Source: AP-15 sp963845735 (GTDB lineage Bacteria > Pseudomonadota > Alphaproteobacteria > ATCC43930 > CGMCC-115725). From it: a DNA stretch of 64,000 bases. Both the position numbers and the translations under genes were made by a program. The stretch's first letter is position 1, and the number at the start of each line of letters is the position of its first letter. Positions 47,991 to 58,886 of this stretch are shown here, piece after piece. The stretch lies in assembly GCA_963845735.1 (NCBI GenBank), contig CAWJTR010000003.1, positions 1 through 64,000 on the forward strand. Direction: 5' to 3'. The notes under the pieces are model-generated. The model saw only the letters and a list, made by a program, of their open reading frames with translations, had not been told where the DNA came from and did not search any database.

Positions 47991-48240
47991 ATGAGCAAGA
48001 AGAGAGCGGCAGTCAGAATCCGGGCGGAATGGGATGAAGAAGCCCAGGTGTGGGTTGCCGAGAGCGCAAATCTGCCCGGTCTCGTCACCGAGGCGGAGAC
48101 CGTAGAGCTGCTGCTCGAAAAGCTGCGCGATGATGGTGCCGGAGCTGCTGTCCTACAGCCCGGACCTTGCACCCGGTTTTCTGCCGGAAATCCGCGTCAC
48201 CTTAGTGCGCCGCGACCGGGTGGACCTCGCCGCGGCATAA
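47991..48240 (+). CDS. HicB-like antitoxin (DUF1902; one frame break)
   Basis: About 82 residues: VRIRAEWDEEAQVWVAESAN, then LPGLVTEAETVELLLEKLR and, after a break near 48130, MVPELLSYSPDL..VTLVRRDRVDLAAA. This is the HicB/DUF1902 fold. ATG 47991 after GAGTTGAGG. The stop (TAATG) overlaps the hicA start, so both are translated together. The antitoxin comes first, the reverse of the common hicA-hicB order. Confidence 0.82.
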
Positions 48241-48435
48241 TGGCCGATTATGCCGATCCGGTGCGCGAGGCATTGCGCCGCGCGGGCTGCCGGTTCGACC
48301 GTCACGGTAAGGGCGATCACGAAATTTGGCTCTGTCCGAAGTCGCGTCGGCCCGATCGTGGTCGACAATCGGATCAAGTCGCGTCACACCGCCAACGCAA
48401 TCCTAAAGCAAGCCGGCCTGCCCAAGCAGTTCTAA
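48240..48435 (+). CDS. HicA-type mRNA interferase toxin (one frame break)
   Basis: About 64 residues. The double-stranded-RNA-binding-like fold has the catalytic His in RHGKGDHEIWLCP and the end IKSRHTANAILKQAGLPKQF. A break near 48345 separates the halves. With the upstream DUF1902 gene it forms a type II toxin-antitoxin pair that cleaves mRNA when released. Confidence 0.82.
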
Positions 48436-48459
48436 ACCGAAGATGGAGAAGCGAGTGGC

Positions 48460-49570
48460 ATGAAAATCCGCGACATCGAGGTTTTTCAGGTCGCCTGGGC
48501 GCCGGCGGACAAGCCGGAGCAGCGCAGCGCCTGGGTCAGAATCCGGTGCGATGACGGTCTCTTCGGCATCGGCGAGGCGTCGCCGATGCAAGGCGGGCTC
48601 GCCTCGCTCGGCATCGTCGCCCGCAATCTGGCGCCGCGACTGATCGGCGCGGACCCGCTCGACCATGCGGTGCTGCTCGATATCTCTGCTGCACGAATTC
48701 GTCAAGCTCGGGCCGGAGGGCGCCCTGACCGGGGCGCTGGCCGCGCTCGACATCGCGCTGTGGGATTTGAAGGGAAAGCTTTTCGGCCAGCCGATCTACA
48801 AGCTGCTCGGCGGCGCCTGGCGCACAGCCTTGCCGTTCTACGCCTCGATCGGCGGCAATGGCGAGCGAACCGTCGACGAGGTGCTGCGCGTCGTCGAGGC
48901 GCGGCTGAAGGACCAGCCCGCGGCGGTCAAGATCCGCTTCGACGCCGACCGCACCAAGCCCGACAATGACATCCCCGGCGACATCGCCAAGGCCCGCGCG
49001 GTGCGGCAATTGGTCGGCGACGGTTTCCCGTTGGCTTTCGACGCCAATAATGGCTACTCGGTCGGCGGCGCGATCCGCGTCGGGCGGGCGCTCGAAGAAC
49101 TGGGCTATTGGTGGTTCGAAGAGCCGGTCCAGCATTACCATGTCAAAGCGATGGGCGAGGTAGCGCGCCGGCTCGACATTACCGTCTCGGCCGGCGAGCA
49201 GACCTATACATTGTCGGGCTTAGCGGATTTGATCGACGCGGGGGTCCGCATGGTCCAGCCCGACATCGTCAAGATGGGCGGCATCACCGGGCTGATGCGC
49301 TGCGCCGCGCTCGCCCAGGCGCATGGCGTCGAACTGGTCCCGCATCAGACCCAGCCGACGATTGGCCACATGGCGAGTCTGCATCTGGCGGCGAGCCAAT
49401 TGCAGGCAACCAAGCCGTGCGAGCTGAACGATCCCTCGCCGCGCCAGCATGCGGTGTTCGAAAATCCGCCAAAGCCGGTCGATGGCCTCTTCCGCTTGCC
49501 GGCCGAACCGGGCCTCGGTCTGCGGATCAACGAGACGGAACTCGCAAAGCGGCGCGTTCCGATCGGATGA
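48460..49570 (+). CDS. mandelate racemase-family enzyme (one frame break)
   Basis: About 369 residues, enolase superfamily, a second and distinct member in this window. Basic residue in AAVKIRFDADR, metal ligands in FDANNGY, WWFEEPV and SAGEQTYT, and His in LVPHQTQPTIGH, as in acid-sugar dehydratases. A break near 48690 separates ..DHAVLLDIS from LLHEFVKLGPEG. ATG 48460. The next gene is convergent, 8 bases away. Confidence 0.86.
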
Positions 49571-49578
49571 TCCAACTC

Positions 49579-51124
49579 TCACCGATCGCTCAGGCTCGCG
49601 CAGACGGCGTCCGAGATAAAGCGGCAGGGTCAATGCGGGGCGCCCGTCATGCAGCACCGTGGCCGGCGCCAAGGTATCGATCGAATCGAAAAGTCTGCCA
49701 AACCGGGCGGCGATTGTGGCCGGCGAGATACCGGGGGCAACGATCAGGACATCCGCGCCGGCATAGTCGGCAACCGGTGCGATGATCCCGTATTCCCGTG
49801 GATCGCTGCCGAGGCAGATAACCGGCACCCGGCCGCCTAAGGCATAATCGATCTTTCCGGCATCGAGCCACCGCGTCGCCGCGACGACCAGCCCCGGCCG
49901 ATCGAGCAGGCCCCGCTTGTCGAGCTCTTGGCGCAGCGAAGTCCAGTCGACCGCGGCCAGAGCGGGGTCCTTGCCGAGCCGAAAATCGCCGATCGCCAGC
50001 GGCAGCCAGTTGAACCGTACCTCGCTGCCGACGAACGCCGCACCGAGGACGACAACAGCCGCGGTCGCCGCGAGCCATCGGCGGCTCCGCTGGCGGCGGG
50101 CGATGGCGTCGCCGAGCAGCGGCAGCAGCATCAGATAGCCGGGTGCGGCCCAATGAAACAGCACCCGGCTCCGCAGCGAGATCAGCGTGAAGAAGATGAT
50201 CGGCGGCGCCGCCAGGCATACGAGGAGCCAGCGCCCTTTGTCGGCCGGTCCCCGGCGCAGCGCGTCGAACCCGCACACGACCAACGGCAGCCATATCCAC
50301 GGCAGCAGGAACAGCGCGCCGCCGGCGAGCGTCAAAACCGGCCCGAGCGGGTTGAAGCGACCCTCCGCCCGACCGCCCTGGAACAGAAACGACACCCAGC
50401 CGTGCCGCGCATTCCAGATCAGGACCGGCGTGAACACCACCAGCGCGGCGAGACCGGCGACATAGGGATGCGGTCGCAACAGCCAGCGGCGGCTTTCCCG
50501 CTCGGTCAGCAGAAAACACGATCGCGCCGAGGATCGTCAGAGCCGCCGAATATTTGGAGGACAGCGCCAGACCCGCGCAGATGCCGGCGCCCAGCCACCA
50601 GCCCCAGGCCGCCCTTCCCTCTGCCGGGTAACGCCGCGATCAGGCAAAGGGTCGCCCCGAGCAAGGCGGCGAATAGCGGGCCATCGGGCAAGCACCCAGG
50701 TACCGGCGGTGACGCCGATGACCGGGCACAAATTCGCCAGCACCGCCGCCCACAGCCCCGCCCGTGCGCCGAACAGCGCCGCCGTGACGCGGTACATCAA
50801 CCATGTCGTCAGCGCGAACAGCGCGATGAAGGGCAGGCGAACGACGATCGGACTGTCGCTGCCGGCCAGGTGCGCCGCCGCCCAGGCCAGCCACCAGGCG
50901 ATCGGCGGATGATCGAAATACCCAAGCCGGAGCTGGCGCCCGGCCGCCACCATATAGCTCTCGTCGATCCCGAGCCCGAGAGACGCAGCGAACAGCAGCC
51001 GAGCCAGGAACGTAGCTAGTATCAGCAGGGTGACGCCCCCCGCTGGCGTCTTCACCCAGGCCGTTGCCGCACGCAGCAATCTCGTGGCCTGCGAGGCAGC
51101 AGAGAGGTCGACAGGAGCCGCCAT
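49579..51124 (-). CDS. glycosyltransferase family 39-like membrane protein (at least four frame breaks)
   Basis: About 514 residues. The N-terminus shows the ArnT/PMT arrangement: LFAASLGLGIDESYMVAAGR (DE pair on the first periplasmic loop), GYFDHPPIAWWLAWAAAHLA, then many hydrophobic segments. It transfers a sugar from a polyprenyl phosphate donor in the membrane. Breaks near 50690, 50618, 50515 and 49600 are needed to join the frames. The corrected end at 49579 lies just beyond the convergent enolase-family gene. ATG 51124 (MAAPVDLSA). Confidence 0.78.
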
Positions 51125-51144
51125 CGGAAGCGGTTCGCCGACCG

Positions 51145-51937
51145 CTATCGAGGACGAAAATATTCCTCGTAGGGGGTGTCGTTCTTGATCAGCAGGCCGC
51201 CATCGACGGTCAATGCCACGCCGGTGATCATGCGCGCCGCATCGCTCGCCAGGAACAGGATCGGGTCGGCGATGTCCTCGGGTTCGCACATGCGCCCCAG
51301 CGGAATCTTGCGCGCGCGCTCAGCCTTGCTCTCCGCGGTCGGCATCGCTCCGCCAAACGCCGTCGCCGTCGCGCCGGGGCAGACGGCGTTGACCCGGATG
51401 TGATCGGGGGCAAGCTCATAGGCGGCATGGCGGGTCAACCCTAACAGCCCCGCCTTCGACGCCGAATAATTCGCGGTCCCGCCAAACGAGATCCGTTGCC
51501 CGGCGATCGAGGCGATGTTGACGATGGCGCCGCCGCCGCGCGCCCGCATATGCGGCAATACCGCCCGAATGCCGTTGAACGCGCCGGTCAGGTTGACGGC
51601 GATGACGCGGTCCCAATCCTCGGCGCTCATCTCGCCGATCATCCGGCGCACGGTCACGCCGGCGCCATTGACGAGAATGTCGATACCGCCCGCTGGCCTC
51701 GGTGATCCCCGCGGCAAGACGGGCGAAGCCCTCGCGATCGCTGACGTCGAGCCCATATGCCTCGGCCTTGCCGTTGCGCCCGGTGATCTCGGCCGCAACC
51801 CGTTCGGCCGCCGCCGCATCGCGATCGAGGACGACCACGCGTGCGCCGGCGGCGGCGAAGGCGCGGCACGTCGCAGCGCCGATCCCGTTCCCTCCGCCCG
51901 TGACCAGAGCGACCTTTCCGGAAAAATCTTCGGCCAT
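51145..51937 (-). CDS. SDR-family oxidoreductase, FabG-like (one frame break)
   Basis: About 263 residues. Cofactor loop VALVTGGGNGIGAATC, ILVNGAG, Ser in VNIASIAGQRIS and catalytic pair in NYSASKAGLLG. A break near 51695 separates LAAGITEA from GGIDILVNGAG. Likely reduces or oxidises a small alcohol. ATG 51937. Follows the large regulator gene on the same strand by 16 bases. Confidence 0.88.
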
Positions 51938-51953
51938 TTTCGTCAACCTCCGT

Positions 51954-54900
51954 TCACCTCAGTTCGTCGAGCAGCGCCTTCGCCTCTTTCAGATCGGCGG
52001 TGTCGAAGCCCTCGGTGAACCAGCCGTAGACCGGGGCGAGGAGATCGCGGGCTTCGGCGCGCCGGCCCTGCTCGCCCCACAGCCGGGCGAGGCTCGTCGG
52101 CGGCGCGCAATTCTAGCGATTTCGCTTGTTGGGCTCGCGCGATGCGGATCGCTTGCTGAAGGGCGGCCTGGCCCTCGTCGAGCTTGTTTTCGGCGAGCAG
52201 CGCGGTGCCTCGGTAAGGCGGTGCAGTTCCGCATCCCAATGGTGCTCGCCGGTGGCCTCCGCTGCCTGTCCAATCCCTCCCGTAGCGCGGCCAGAGCCGC
52301 CGTCTGATCGCCCTGCCGCGCCAAGCCTTCGGCCAGGAACGCCAAACCATAAGGCAAACAGTCAGTGCGCGCCGAGCCGGGTCCAGCTGGCGACGCCCTC
52401 GCGAATGCGGGCGATTGCTTCGTCGACGCGCACCTTGTCCGAGCAGAGCCGTGCCGCGCAGGATGCCAGGTTCGCAGATTAACGAGAGCCGTTGCTCGGC
52501 GGCCAGCGCCTCGGCCGCCTGCGAGCCGTGTGCAGGGCGCTAACTCGGGCTCGCCGCGATTGAGGTAAAGCACCGACGAATGTAATAGCAAGGCAGTTAC
52601 GAAGCTGAACGGGTGGGCGATCCGCTCGGCCAGCGCCAAAGCTTCGCGGCCGATGCTTGCGAGCGCCTTCTCGGGATATCCGAGCAACCAATTCGGCCTG
52701 CGCGCCAAAGTAGCCAGCGCAGACGCCGGGATCGTGTCCGCCATAGACGCGACGGTGGGACGCGTGCTTCTCCGGATCATAGAGCCGGCGCCCGGCGTCG
52801 GCAGTGCTCGCGAGCTGCTGCCGGCTCGCCGGCAAACAACCACGTCGCCCAGGCGCTGTGATGCGCCTGGAGCCGCAATCCATCATCTCCTCGTCCGGTC
52901 GGCCATCTGCAGCAATCTGGTTCGAAAGCGCGGCGGCCGCGGCGATTCGACCGGACACCGTTGGCTGACTGCCACAGCCCATAGAGCGCCTCGAACAGTT
53001 GGCGCGGCTCGCCGCTGCTCTCGGCAAGCTCGCGCGCCCGCGTATAAGGCCTGGCTTCGCTTCGGCGTGCGAACCCTTGGCCGTGAATGCGACAGAGCCC
53101 CAATGCCAGTTGCAGCTCGATTTCGCGGCCGTTCCGGGCCGGGCCCTCGGGCAGTGACCGCCAGCAGGCCGCAAGACCCCGCTCGAAATGGGCGATCGCT
53201 TCGAGATGAGCCAATCGCGCTGCGGCATGCTGCCCCGCCTTCAGCCATTGATCGACCGCGCGTTCGGTGTCGCCGGCGGCGGTCAGGTGATGGGCGAGAA
53301 GCTCCGGCTGGCGCTCGACGAGATCGGCGAAATGCTGCTTCCAGCGCCGCCGCGACGCGCGCGTGCAATTCCTGCCGTCGTCCGCGCAGCAGGGTCGAGT
53401 AGGCGGCGTCCTGCACCAGCGCGTGCTTGAACAGGTAAGAGGCGTGCGGCGCGGTGCCGCGGCAGAACAGCAAGCCCGGCCTCGCCGAGCTGATCCAATG
53501 CGGCCTGCAATTCCTTCTCGGGACGCTGCGCCACCGGCTCGATCAGTTCATAGGCAAACTCGCGGCCGAGCACCGCGCCGATCTGCGCGATCTCCTTGGC
53601 CGCCGGCCCGAGCCGGTCGAGCCGCGCCATCAGCGAGGCATGCAAGGTCGCCGGCACCGACAGCGCGGCAAGCGATGCTCGTCGCCAGCACCGCGGCCAC
53701 CCGGTCGCCCTGCGCGGCGCTTTCCAGCACCGCCTTGGTCAGCTCCTCGACAAACAGCGGCACCCCGTCGGTGCGCTCGACGATCTCCGCGACGATATCG
53801 GCGGTGAGCGCGGCATTGCCGGCCAGCTTTTGCACCAGCGCCTCGCCGTCGCGTTCGCCGAGCCGATTGAGCGCCAAACTCGTGACGTGGGCGCGGCCGC
53901 CCCAGGGCGGCTGGAATTCGGGACGAAAGGTGATCGCCAGCAGCACCGGCAGCCGCCGCACCCGGTCGACGGTCAGATCCAGCAATTCGCGCGAGGTCGG
54001 GTCGATCCAGTGGGCGTCCTCGAACACCATCAGCACCGGCCGGCTGCCGCGCCTCGGCTTCGAGCTGATTGAGCAACGCCTCGAACAGCTTCTCCCGTTT
54101 GCGCTGCGGGCTGAGGTTGAGGTCCGCGGCGGAACTCGGCAACGACAGCAGCTCGCTCAACAGCGCGATATCGTCGTCATCCCGCGCGCCCGGCGCGAGC
54201 AATGCCCGCAGTTTGCCGAGCTTGGCTTCGACCGTATCGTCGCGGGCAAACCCGGCGGCGCGTTCGAGCTGCGCGATGAACGGGATAGAGCGCGCTGTCC
54301 TGGTGATGCGGCGAGCAGAAATAGCGCAGGCGGGTATGCGGCTCGCTTTCGATGTGCTCGGAGAGCGCCGCCGTCAGCCGCGACTTGCCGATGCCCGGCT
54401 CGCCGGAAATCAGCACCACCCGTCCTTCGCCGCTCTTCGCCTGCTGCCAGCGGCGCAGCAGCAGCTCGACTTCCTCCTCGCGCCCGACGAGCGGCGTCTC
54501 CGCCGAGCGCAAGGCCTCGAAGCGGCTCACCACGCCGCTCTCGCCAATGACCCGCCAGGCGCGTTGCGGCTCGGCAAAGCCGGCGAGTGCTTGCGGTCCG
54601 AGGTCTTCCAGATCGAACAGCCCGCCGATCTGCCGGCGCGTCGCTTCGCCAATGACCAGCGTGTTCGGCGCGGCCAAGCGCCTGCAGCCGGGCCGCAAGG
54701 TTCGGCGTCTCGCCGACGACCCCGCGCTCCTGTGCGGCACCCTCGCCGATCAGATCGCCGACCACGGCGAGCCCGGTGGCGATGCCGAGCCGCACGCGCA
54801 AATCCTCTCGCGCCGGCAATTGGCCGACCGCCTCGATCACCGCCAGCCCGGCGCGCACCGCCCGCTCGGCATCGTCCTCATGCGCCTGCGGATAGCCGAA

Positions 54901-55336
54901 ATAGATCAAGCACGCCGTCGCCCATGTATTTGGCGACAAAGCCGTCGAAGCGGCCGACCGTCTCGGCGACCGCGCGGTGGTAGCCGCCGATCAGCTCGCG
55001 CAGATCCTCCGGGTCATGACGGGTCGACAGCGCCGTCGAGCCGACCAGATCGCAGAACATCACCGTCAGCTGCCGGCGTTCGGCCTCGGCCCCCACCCTT
55101 CCCTCCCCCGCGAGCGGCGGAGGGCTAGGGAGGGGGTTGCGGGCGGCGGGCGCCTCGGCGCCGAGCGTGGCGATGGCGTCGAGCAATCGCCGGCGATGGC
55201 CGACCAAGGTGACGCCGAGATCCTTCAGATCCTCGGCCGTCAGGCTCGGCAATACCGCTGCATCGATCTCGTTCGTGCGGAAGGCCGGCTCGTACTGCTC
55301 GAGCCCGAGCCCCCGCAGCCATTCCGCGACATCCAT
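51954..55336 (-). CDS. SAM domain-adenylate cyclase-AAA ATPase-TPR regulator (eight or more frame breaks)
   Basis: About 1,120 residues if repaired. Order: SAM domain (MDVAEWLRGLGLEQYEPAFR), class III cyclase domain with metal Asps in VMFCDLVGSTALS and AKYMGDGVL, an AAA/STAND ATPase with Walker A VLISGEPGIGKSRL and Walker B MVFEDAHWIDP, then a long TPR-like alpha region. The end is TEGFDTADLKEAKALLDELR. Breaks occur near 54910, 54680, 54280, 54045, 53690 and 53465 and repeatedly below 53300. Such proteins are large signal sensors in rhizobia. Either real decay or clustered sequence errors; the domain order is intact. Confidence 0.75.
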
Positions 55337-55495
55337 TGCCGAAACGCGTCAGTGATATGGACGACCATAGTGTCTTACGCTTTCTCCGGGATAGCCACAG
55401 TGGAAATCCCGCGCCGCGCTTCGGCCTCGGCGAGCGGCGCAATTGGCACGCGCGTTGCGTGCATGCGATGAGGCTGCAGACTACAGGAGGGACTG

Positions 55496-55942
55496 ATGAC
55501 CCGTGACCAATTGACTCGCAAGATCCTCGCTACCAAACGCGCGAAAGGGCTGAGCTGGAAGACGATCACCGCCGAGATCGGCGGCGGCACGGCGGTCTAT
55601 CTGACCGCGGCGTTGATGGGCCAGATGAAATTGCGCCCCGAACAGGCTGAGCGTGCGTCGAAATTGCTCGATCTCGACGCCGACGAGCAAGCCCTGCTGC
55701 AGGAGATCCCCTATCGCGGCTCGTTGCCGACCCCGGTGCCGACCGACCCGCTGATCTACCGGTTTTACGAGCTGGTCCAGGTCTACGGCACGACCTGGAA
55801 GGAATTGATCCAAGATGAATTTGGCGACGGCATCATGAGCGCGATCGACTTCGACATGGCAATCGAGCGCCAGCCCGACCCAAAGGGCGATCGCGTCAAG
55901 CTGACCCTGAGCGGCAAGTTCCTGCCGTACAAGGAGTACTGA
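55496..55942 (+). CDS. cynS: cyanate hydratase (cyanase)
   Basis: 148 residues. N-terminal helical DNA-binding-like domain (KILATKRAKGLSWKTITAEI) and C-terminal catalytic domain with Arg89 and Glu92 in YRFYELVQVYG and Ser115 in GDGIMSAIDF, matching the Arg96/Glu99/Ser122 triad of the E. coli enzyme. It converts cyanate and bicarbonate to ammonia and CO2. CAGGAGGGACTG precedes the ATG. No cynT or transporter gene adjoins. Intact. Confidence 0.97.
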   Translation: MTRDQLTRKILATKRAKGLSWKTITAEIGGGTAVYLTAALMGQMKLRPEQAERASKLLDLDADEQALLQEIPYRGSLPTPVPTDPLIYRFYELVQVYGTTWKELIQDEFGDGIMSAIDFDMAIERQPDPKGDRVKLTLSGKFLPYKEY

Positions 55943-55982
55943 GTACCCAGAACTGCACACCCAATTGAAATTGAGATCGCTG

Positions 55983-56003
55983 TGGCCGGGCTTGACCCGG
56001 CCA
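55983..56003. repeat. REP-like palindrome after cynS
   Basis: TGGCCGGG-CTTGA-CCCGGCCA, followed by TCCACG, 40 bases after the cynS stop and between the convergent cynS and kdpC genes. It may act as a bidirectional terminator or belong to a dispersed intergenic palindrome family. The hairpin is visible; membership is inferred. Confidence 0.6.
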
Positions 56004-56074
56004 TCCACGTCTTTGCTCCGCCGGCTCAAACAGCCGCGACCACGCGGATCCCCGCCATCACGCCTGCCGGCCCG

Positions 56075-56674
56075 TCAGTGCAGTTGGTCGAGCGCGAGGT
56101 TGAGGGCGAGAACGTTGACCCGCTTCTCGCCGAGAATGCCGAGAACCCGGTCGTGGGTTTGCTCGTCGACCAGCGCGCGCAATTTGTCGGGGTCGAGATG
56201 GCGCGCCTTTGCCACCCGCGGCACCTGGAACAAGGCCGCGGCCGGGGTGATGTCGGGGTCGAGCCCGCTTGCCGAGGTCGTCACCAGATCGACCGGGATC
56301 GGCGTCGACGGGTTCTCCTTGGCGAGCTTGGCGGCGTCGCCCTTGACCCGGTCGACCAATGCCTGATTTGTCGGCCCGAGGTTCGAGCCGCCCGAATTGT
56401 CGGCGGCATAGGGCACCGAAATCGTCTTGGTCGGGTCCTTGGGGTCGGGCTCGGTCGTCGCCGACGGGCGGGGGTGGAAATACTTGTCGGAAGCGAAATT
56501 CTGGCCGATCAGCGCAGAGCCGATCACCTTCCCGTCCTTCTCGATCAGGCTGCCATTGGCCTGATGCGGAAAGATCAGTTGCGCGAGCCCGGTCATGCCG
56601 AGCGGATAGACGAGGCCGGTGATGACCGTCATCACGACGATCATCATGATCGCAGGGCGAATTTGCCGCAGCAT
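56075..56674 (-). CDS. kdpC: K+-transporting ATPase subunit C
   Basis: 199 residues, one N-terminal membrane helix (IMMIVVMTVITGLVYPLGMT) and an outside domain with GSALIGQNFASDKYFHPRPS, PDITPAAALFQVPRVAKAR and HDRVLGILGEKRVNVLALN, all typical of KdpC. ATG 56674. It stabilises the KdpFAB complex. Last gene of the kdp operon; kdpDE do not follow. Intact. Confidence 0.97.
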   Translation of the reverse strand: MLRQIRPAIMMIVVMTVITGLVYPLGMTGLAQLIFPHQANGSLIEKDGKVIGSALIGQNFASDKYFHPRPSATTEPDPKDPTKTISVPYAADNSGGSNLGPTNQALVDRVKGDAAKLAKENPSTPIPVDLVTTSASGLDPDITPAAALFQVPRVAKARHLDPDKLRALVDEQTHDRVLGILGEKRVNVLALNLALDQLH

Positions 56675-56685
56675 GGGATGGGTCC

Positions 56686-58859
56686 TCAGGCAAGGCCAAT
56701 GGCGGTGACGGCGAGATCGATCAGCTTGATGCCGATAAACGGCACGATCAGCCCGCCGACGCCGTAGATCAGCAGGTTGCGGCGCAAGCAGGTTGGCCGC
56801 TCCGGTCGGGCGATATTGCACGCCTCTGAGCGCCAGCGGGATCAGCGCCACGATGATCAACGCATTGAAGATGATCGCCGCAAGGATCGCGCTCTCGGGG
56901 CTGTGCAGGCGCATGACGTTGAGCACCCCGAGCTGCGGATAGAACGCCGCGAACATTGCCGGGATGATCGCGAAATATTTCGCCACGTCGTTGGCGATCG
57001 AGAACGTGGTCAACGCGCCGCGGGTGATCAGCAGCTGCTTGCCGATCGCGACGATCTCGATCAGCTTTGTCGGGTCGCTGTCGAGATCGACCATGTTGCC
57101 GGCCTCGCGCGCGGCCATCGTGCCGGTATTCATCGCCACGCCGACATCCGACTGGGCCAATGCCGGCGCGTCGTTGGTGCCGTCGCCGCACATCGCGACG
57201 AGCTTGCCCTTGGCCTGCTCCTCGCGGATCAGCGCGAGCTTGTTCTCGGGCGTCGCCTGGGCGAGAAAATCGTCGACCCCGGATTCGGCGGCGATCGCCG
57301 CGGCGGTCAGCGGATTGTCGCCGGTGATCATGACCGTGCGGATGCCCATCCGCCGCAATTCGGCAAAGCGCTCGCGGATGCCGCCCTTGACGATGTCCTT
57401 GAGGTGAACGACGCCCAACAGCCGCTGGTCCTTGGCGACGGCAAGGGGCGTGCCGCCCTCCTTGGAGATGCGCTCGGCGATCAGGGTCGTCTGGCGCACG
57501 GCATCAGAGACCGGCGCCGCGCGCAGGGCCGCCTGCGCCCCCGCGACGGCATTGCGCCATATCGGGCCGGAGCTGCCGCCTTCGGCATACGCAATAATCG
57601 AGTTCGACCGCTCCCTTGCGGATCGAGACGCCGTCGACATCGATGCCGCTCATCCGGGTCTGCGCCGAAAACGGCACGAAGCGCGCATCGAGCGGCGCCA
57701 TTTCGCGCCCGCGCAGGCCGTATTTCTCCTTGGCCAGCACGACGATCGAGCGTCCCTCCGGGGTTTCGTCCGATAGCGAGGCGAATTGCGCCGCATCGGC
57801 CAGCTCGGCCTCGTCGATCCCCGGCAATGCGAGAAACTCGGTCGCCTGGCGGTTGCCGAGGGTGATCGTGCCGGTCTTGTCGAGCAGCAGGGTGTCGACA
57901 TCGCCCGCGGCCTCGACCGCGCGGCCCGACATCGCCAGCACGTTGAAGCGCACCAGCCGGTCCATGCCGGCGATGCCGATCGCCGACAGCAGGGCGCCGA
58001 TCGTCGTCGGGATCAGGCAGACGAACAGCGCGATCAGCACGACGACCGACACCGCACCCCCGGCATACTCAGCAAAGCTCGGGATCGTCACGGTGGCGAA
58101 GACAAAGATCAGGGTCATGCCGGCGAGCAGGATGTTCAGCGCGATCTCGTTCGGGGTCTTCTGCCGCACCGCCCCCTCGACCAGCGCGATCATGCGGTCG
58201 AGAAAGGTCGAGCCCTGCGCCGCCGTAATCCGAACCTTGAGCCAGTCCGAGGTCACCCGGGTGCCGCCGGTCACTGCCGAGCGGTCGCCGCCGCTCTCGC
58301 GGATGACTGGCGCCGATTCACCGGTGATCGCCAATTCGTCGACCGAGGCCACGCCCTCGACGACTTCGCCGTCGCTCGGGATCAGATCACCGGTCTCGAC
58401 CAGCACCATATCACCGGGCTTTAGCGCCGCGGCGTCTACCAGATCGAAAGCGCGCGACTCGGCTGCCTCGATACGCTTCGCTTTGGTCTCGGTCCGGGTG
58501 CGGCGCAAGGTGTCGGCCTGGGCCTTGCCGCGACCCTCGGCCACGGCTTCGGCGAAATTGGCGAACAACACCGTGAACCACAGCCAAACGGTGATCTGGC
58601 CGGAAAACAGCGCGCTGCTGCCGACCACCTTGCCGCCGCCAACGAAAAGGTCGCGCAGGAAGAACACCGTCGTCAGCACCGAGACGATCTCGACGCAGAA
58701 CATGACCGGATTCTTGACCAGGGTGCGAGGGTCGAGCTTGCGGAACGAGTCCCAGATCGCCGGCACGATCAGCGAGCGGTCGAACAGCGCCATGGGCCGC
58801 CGATCGCGTTTATAGAGCCCGGTCGGCGGAATGCCGATGATGGGAGAAAGATCGGACAT
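56686..58859 (-). CDS. kdpB: K+-transporting P-type ATPase subunit B (two frame breaks)
   Basis: About 724 codons' span. Phosphorylation motif LLLDKTGTITLGNRQA, TGES-type motif ELAITGESAPVI, hinge GDGTNDAPALAQSDVGVAMN, and end LLIYGVGGLIVPFIGIKLID. Breaks near 57600 (after RKGAVE) and 56790 (after GAANLL) interrupt it. ATG 58859 after CGAGGAATACCGCG. ATP-driven subunit for high-affinity K+ uptake. Otherwise normal in length and motifs. Confidence 0.93.
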
Positions 58860-58886
58860 CGCGGTATTCCTCGGGAGTTCAGCAGC

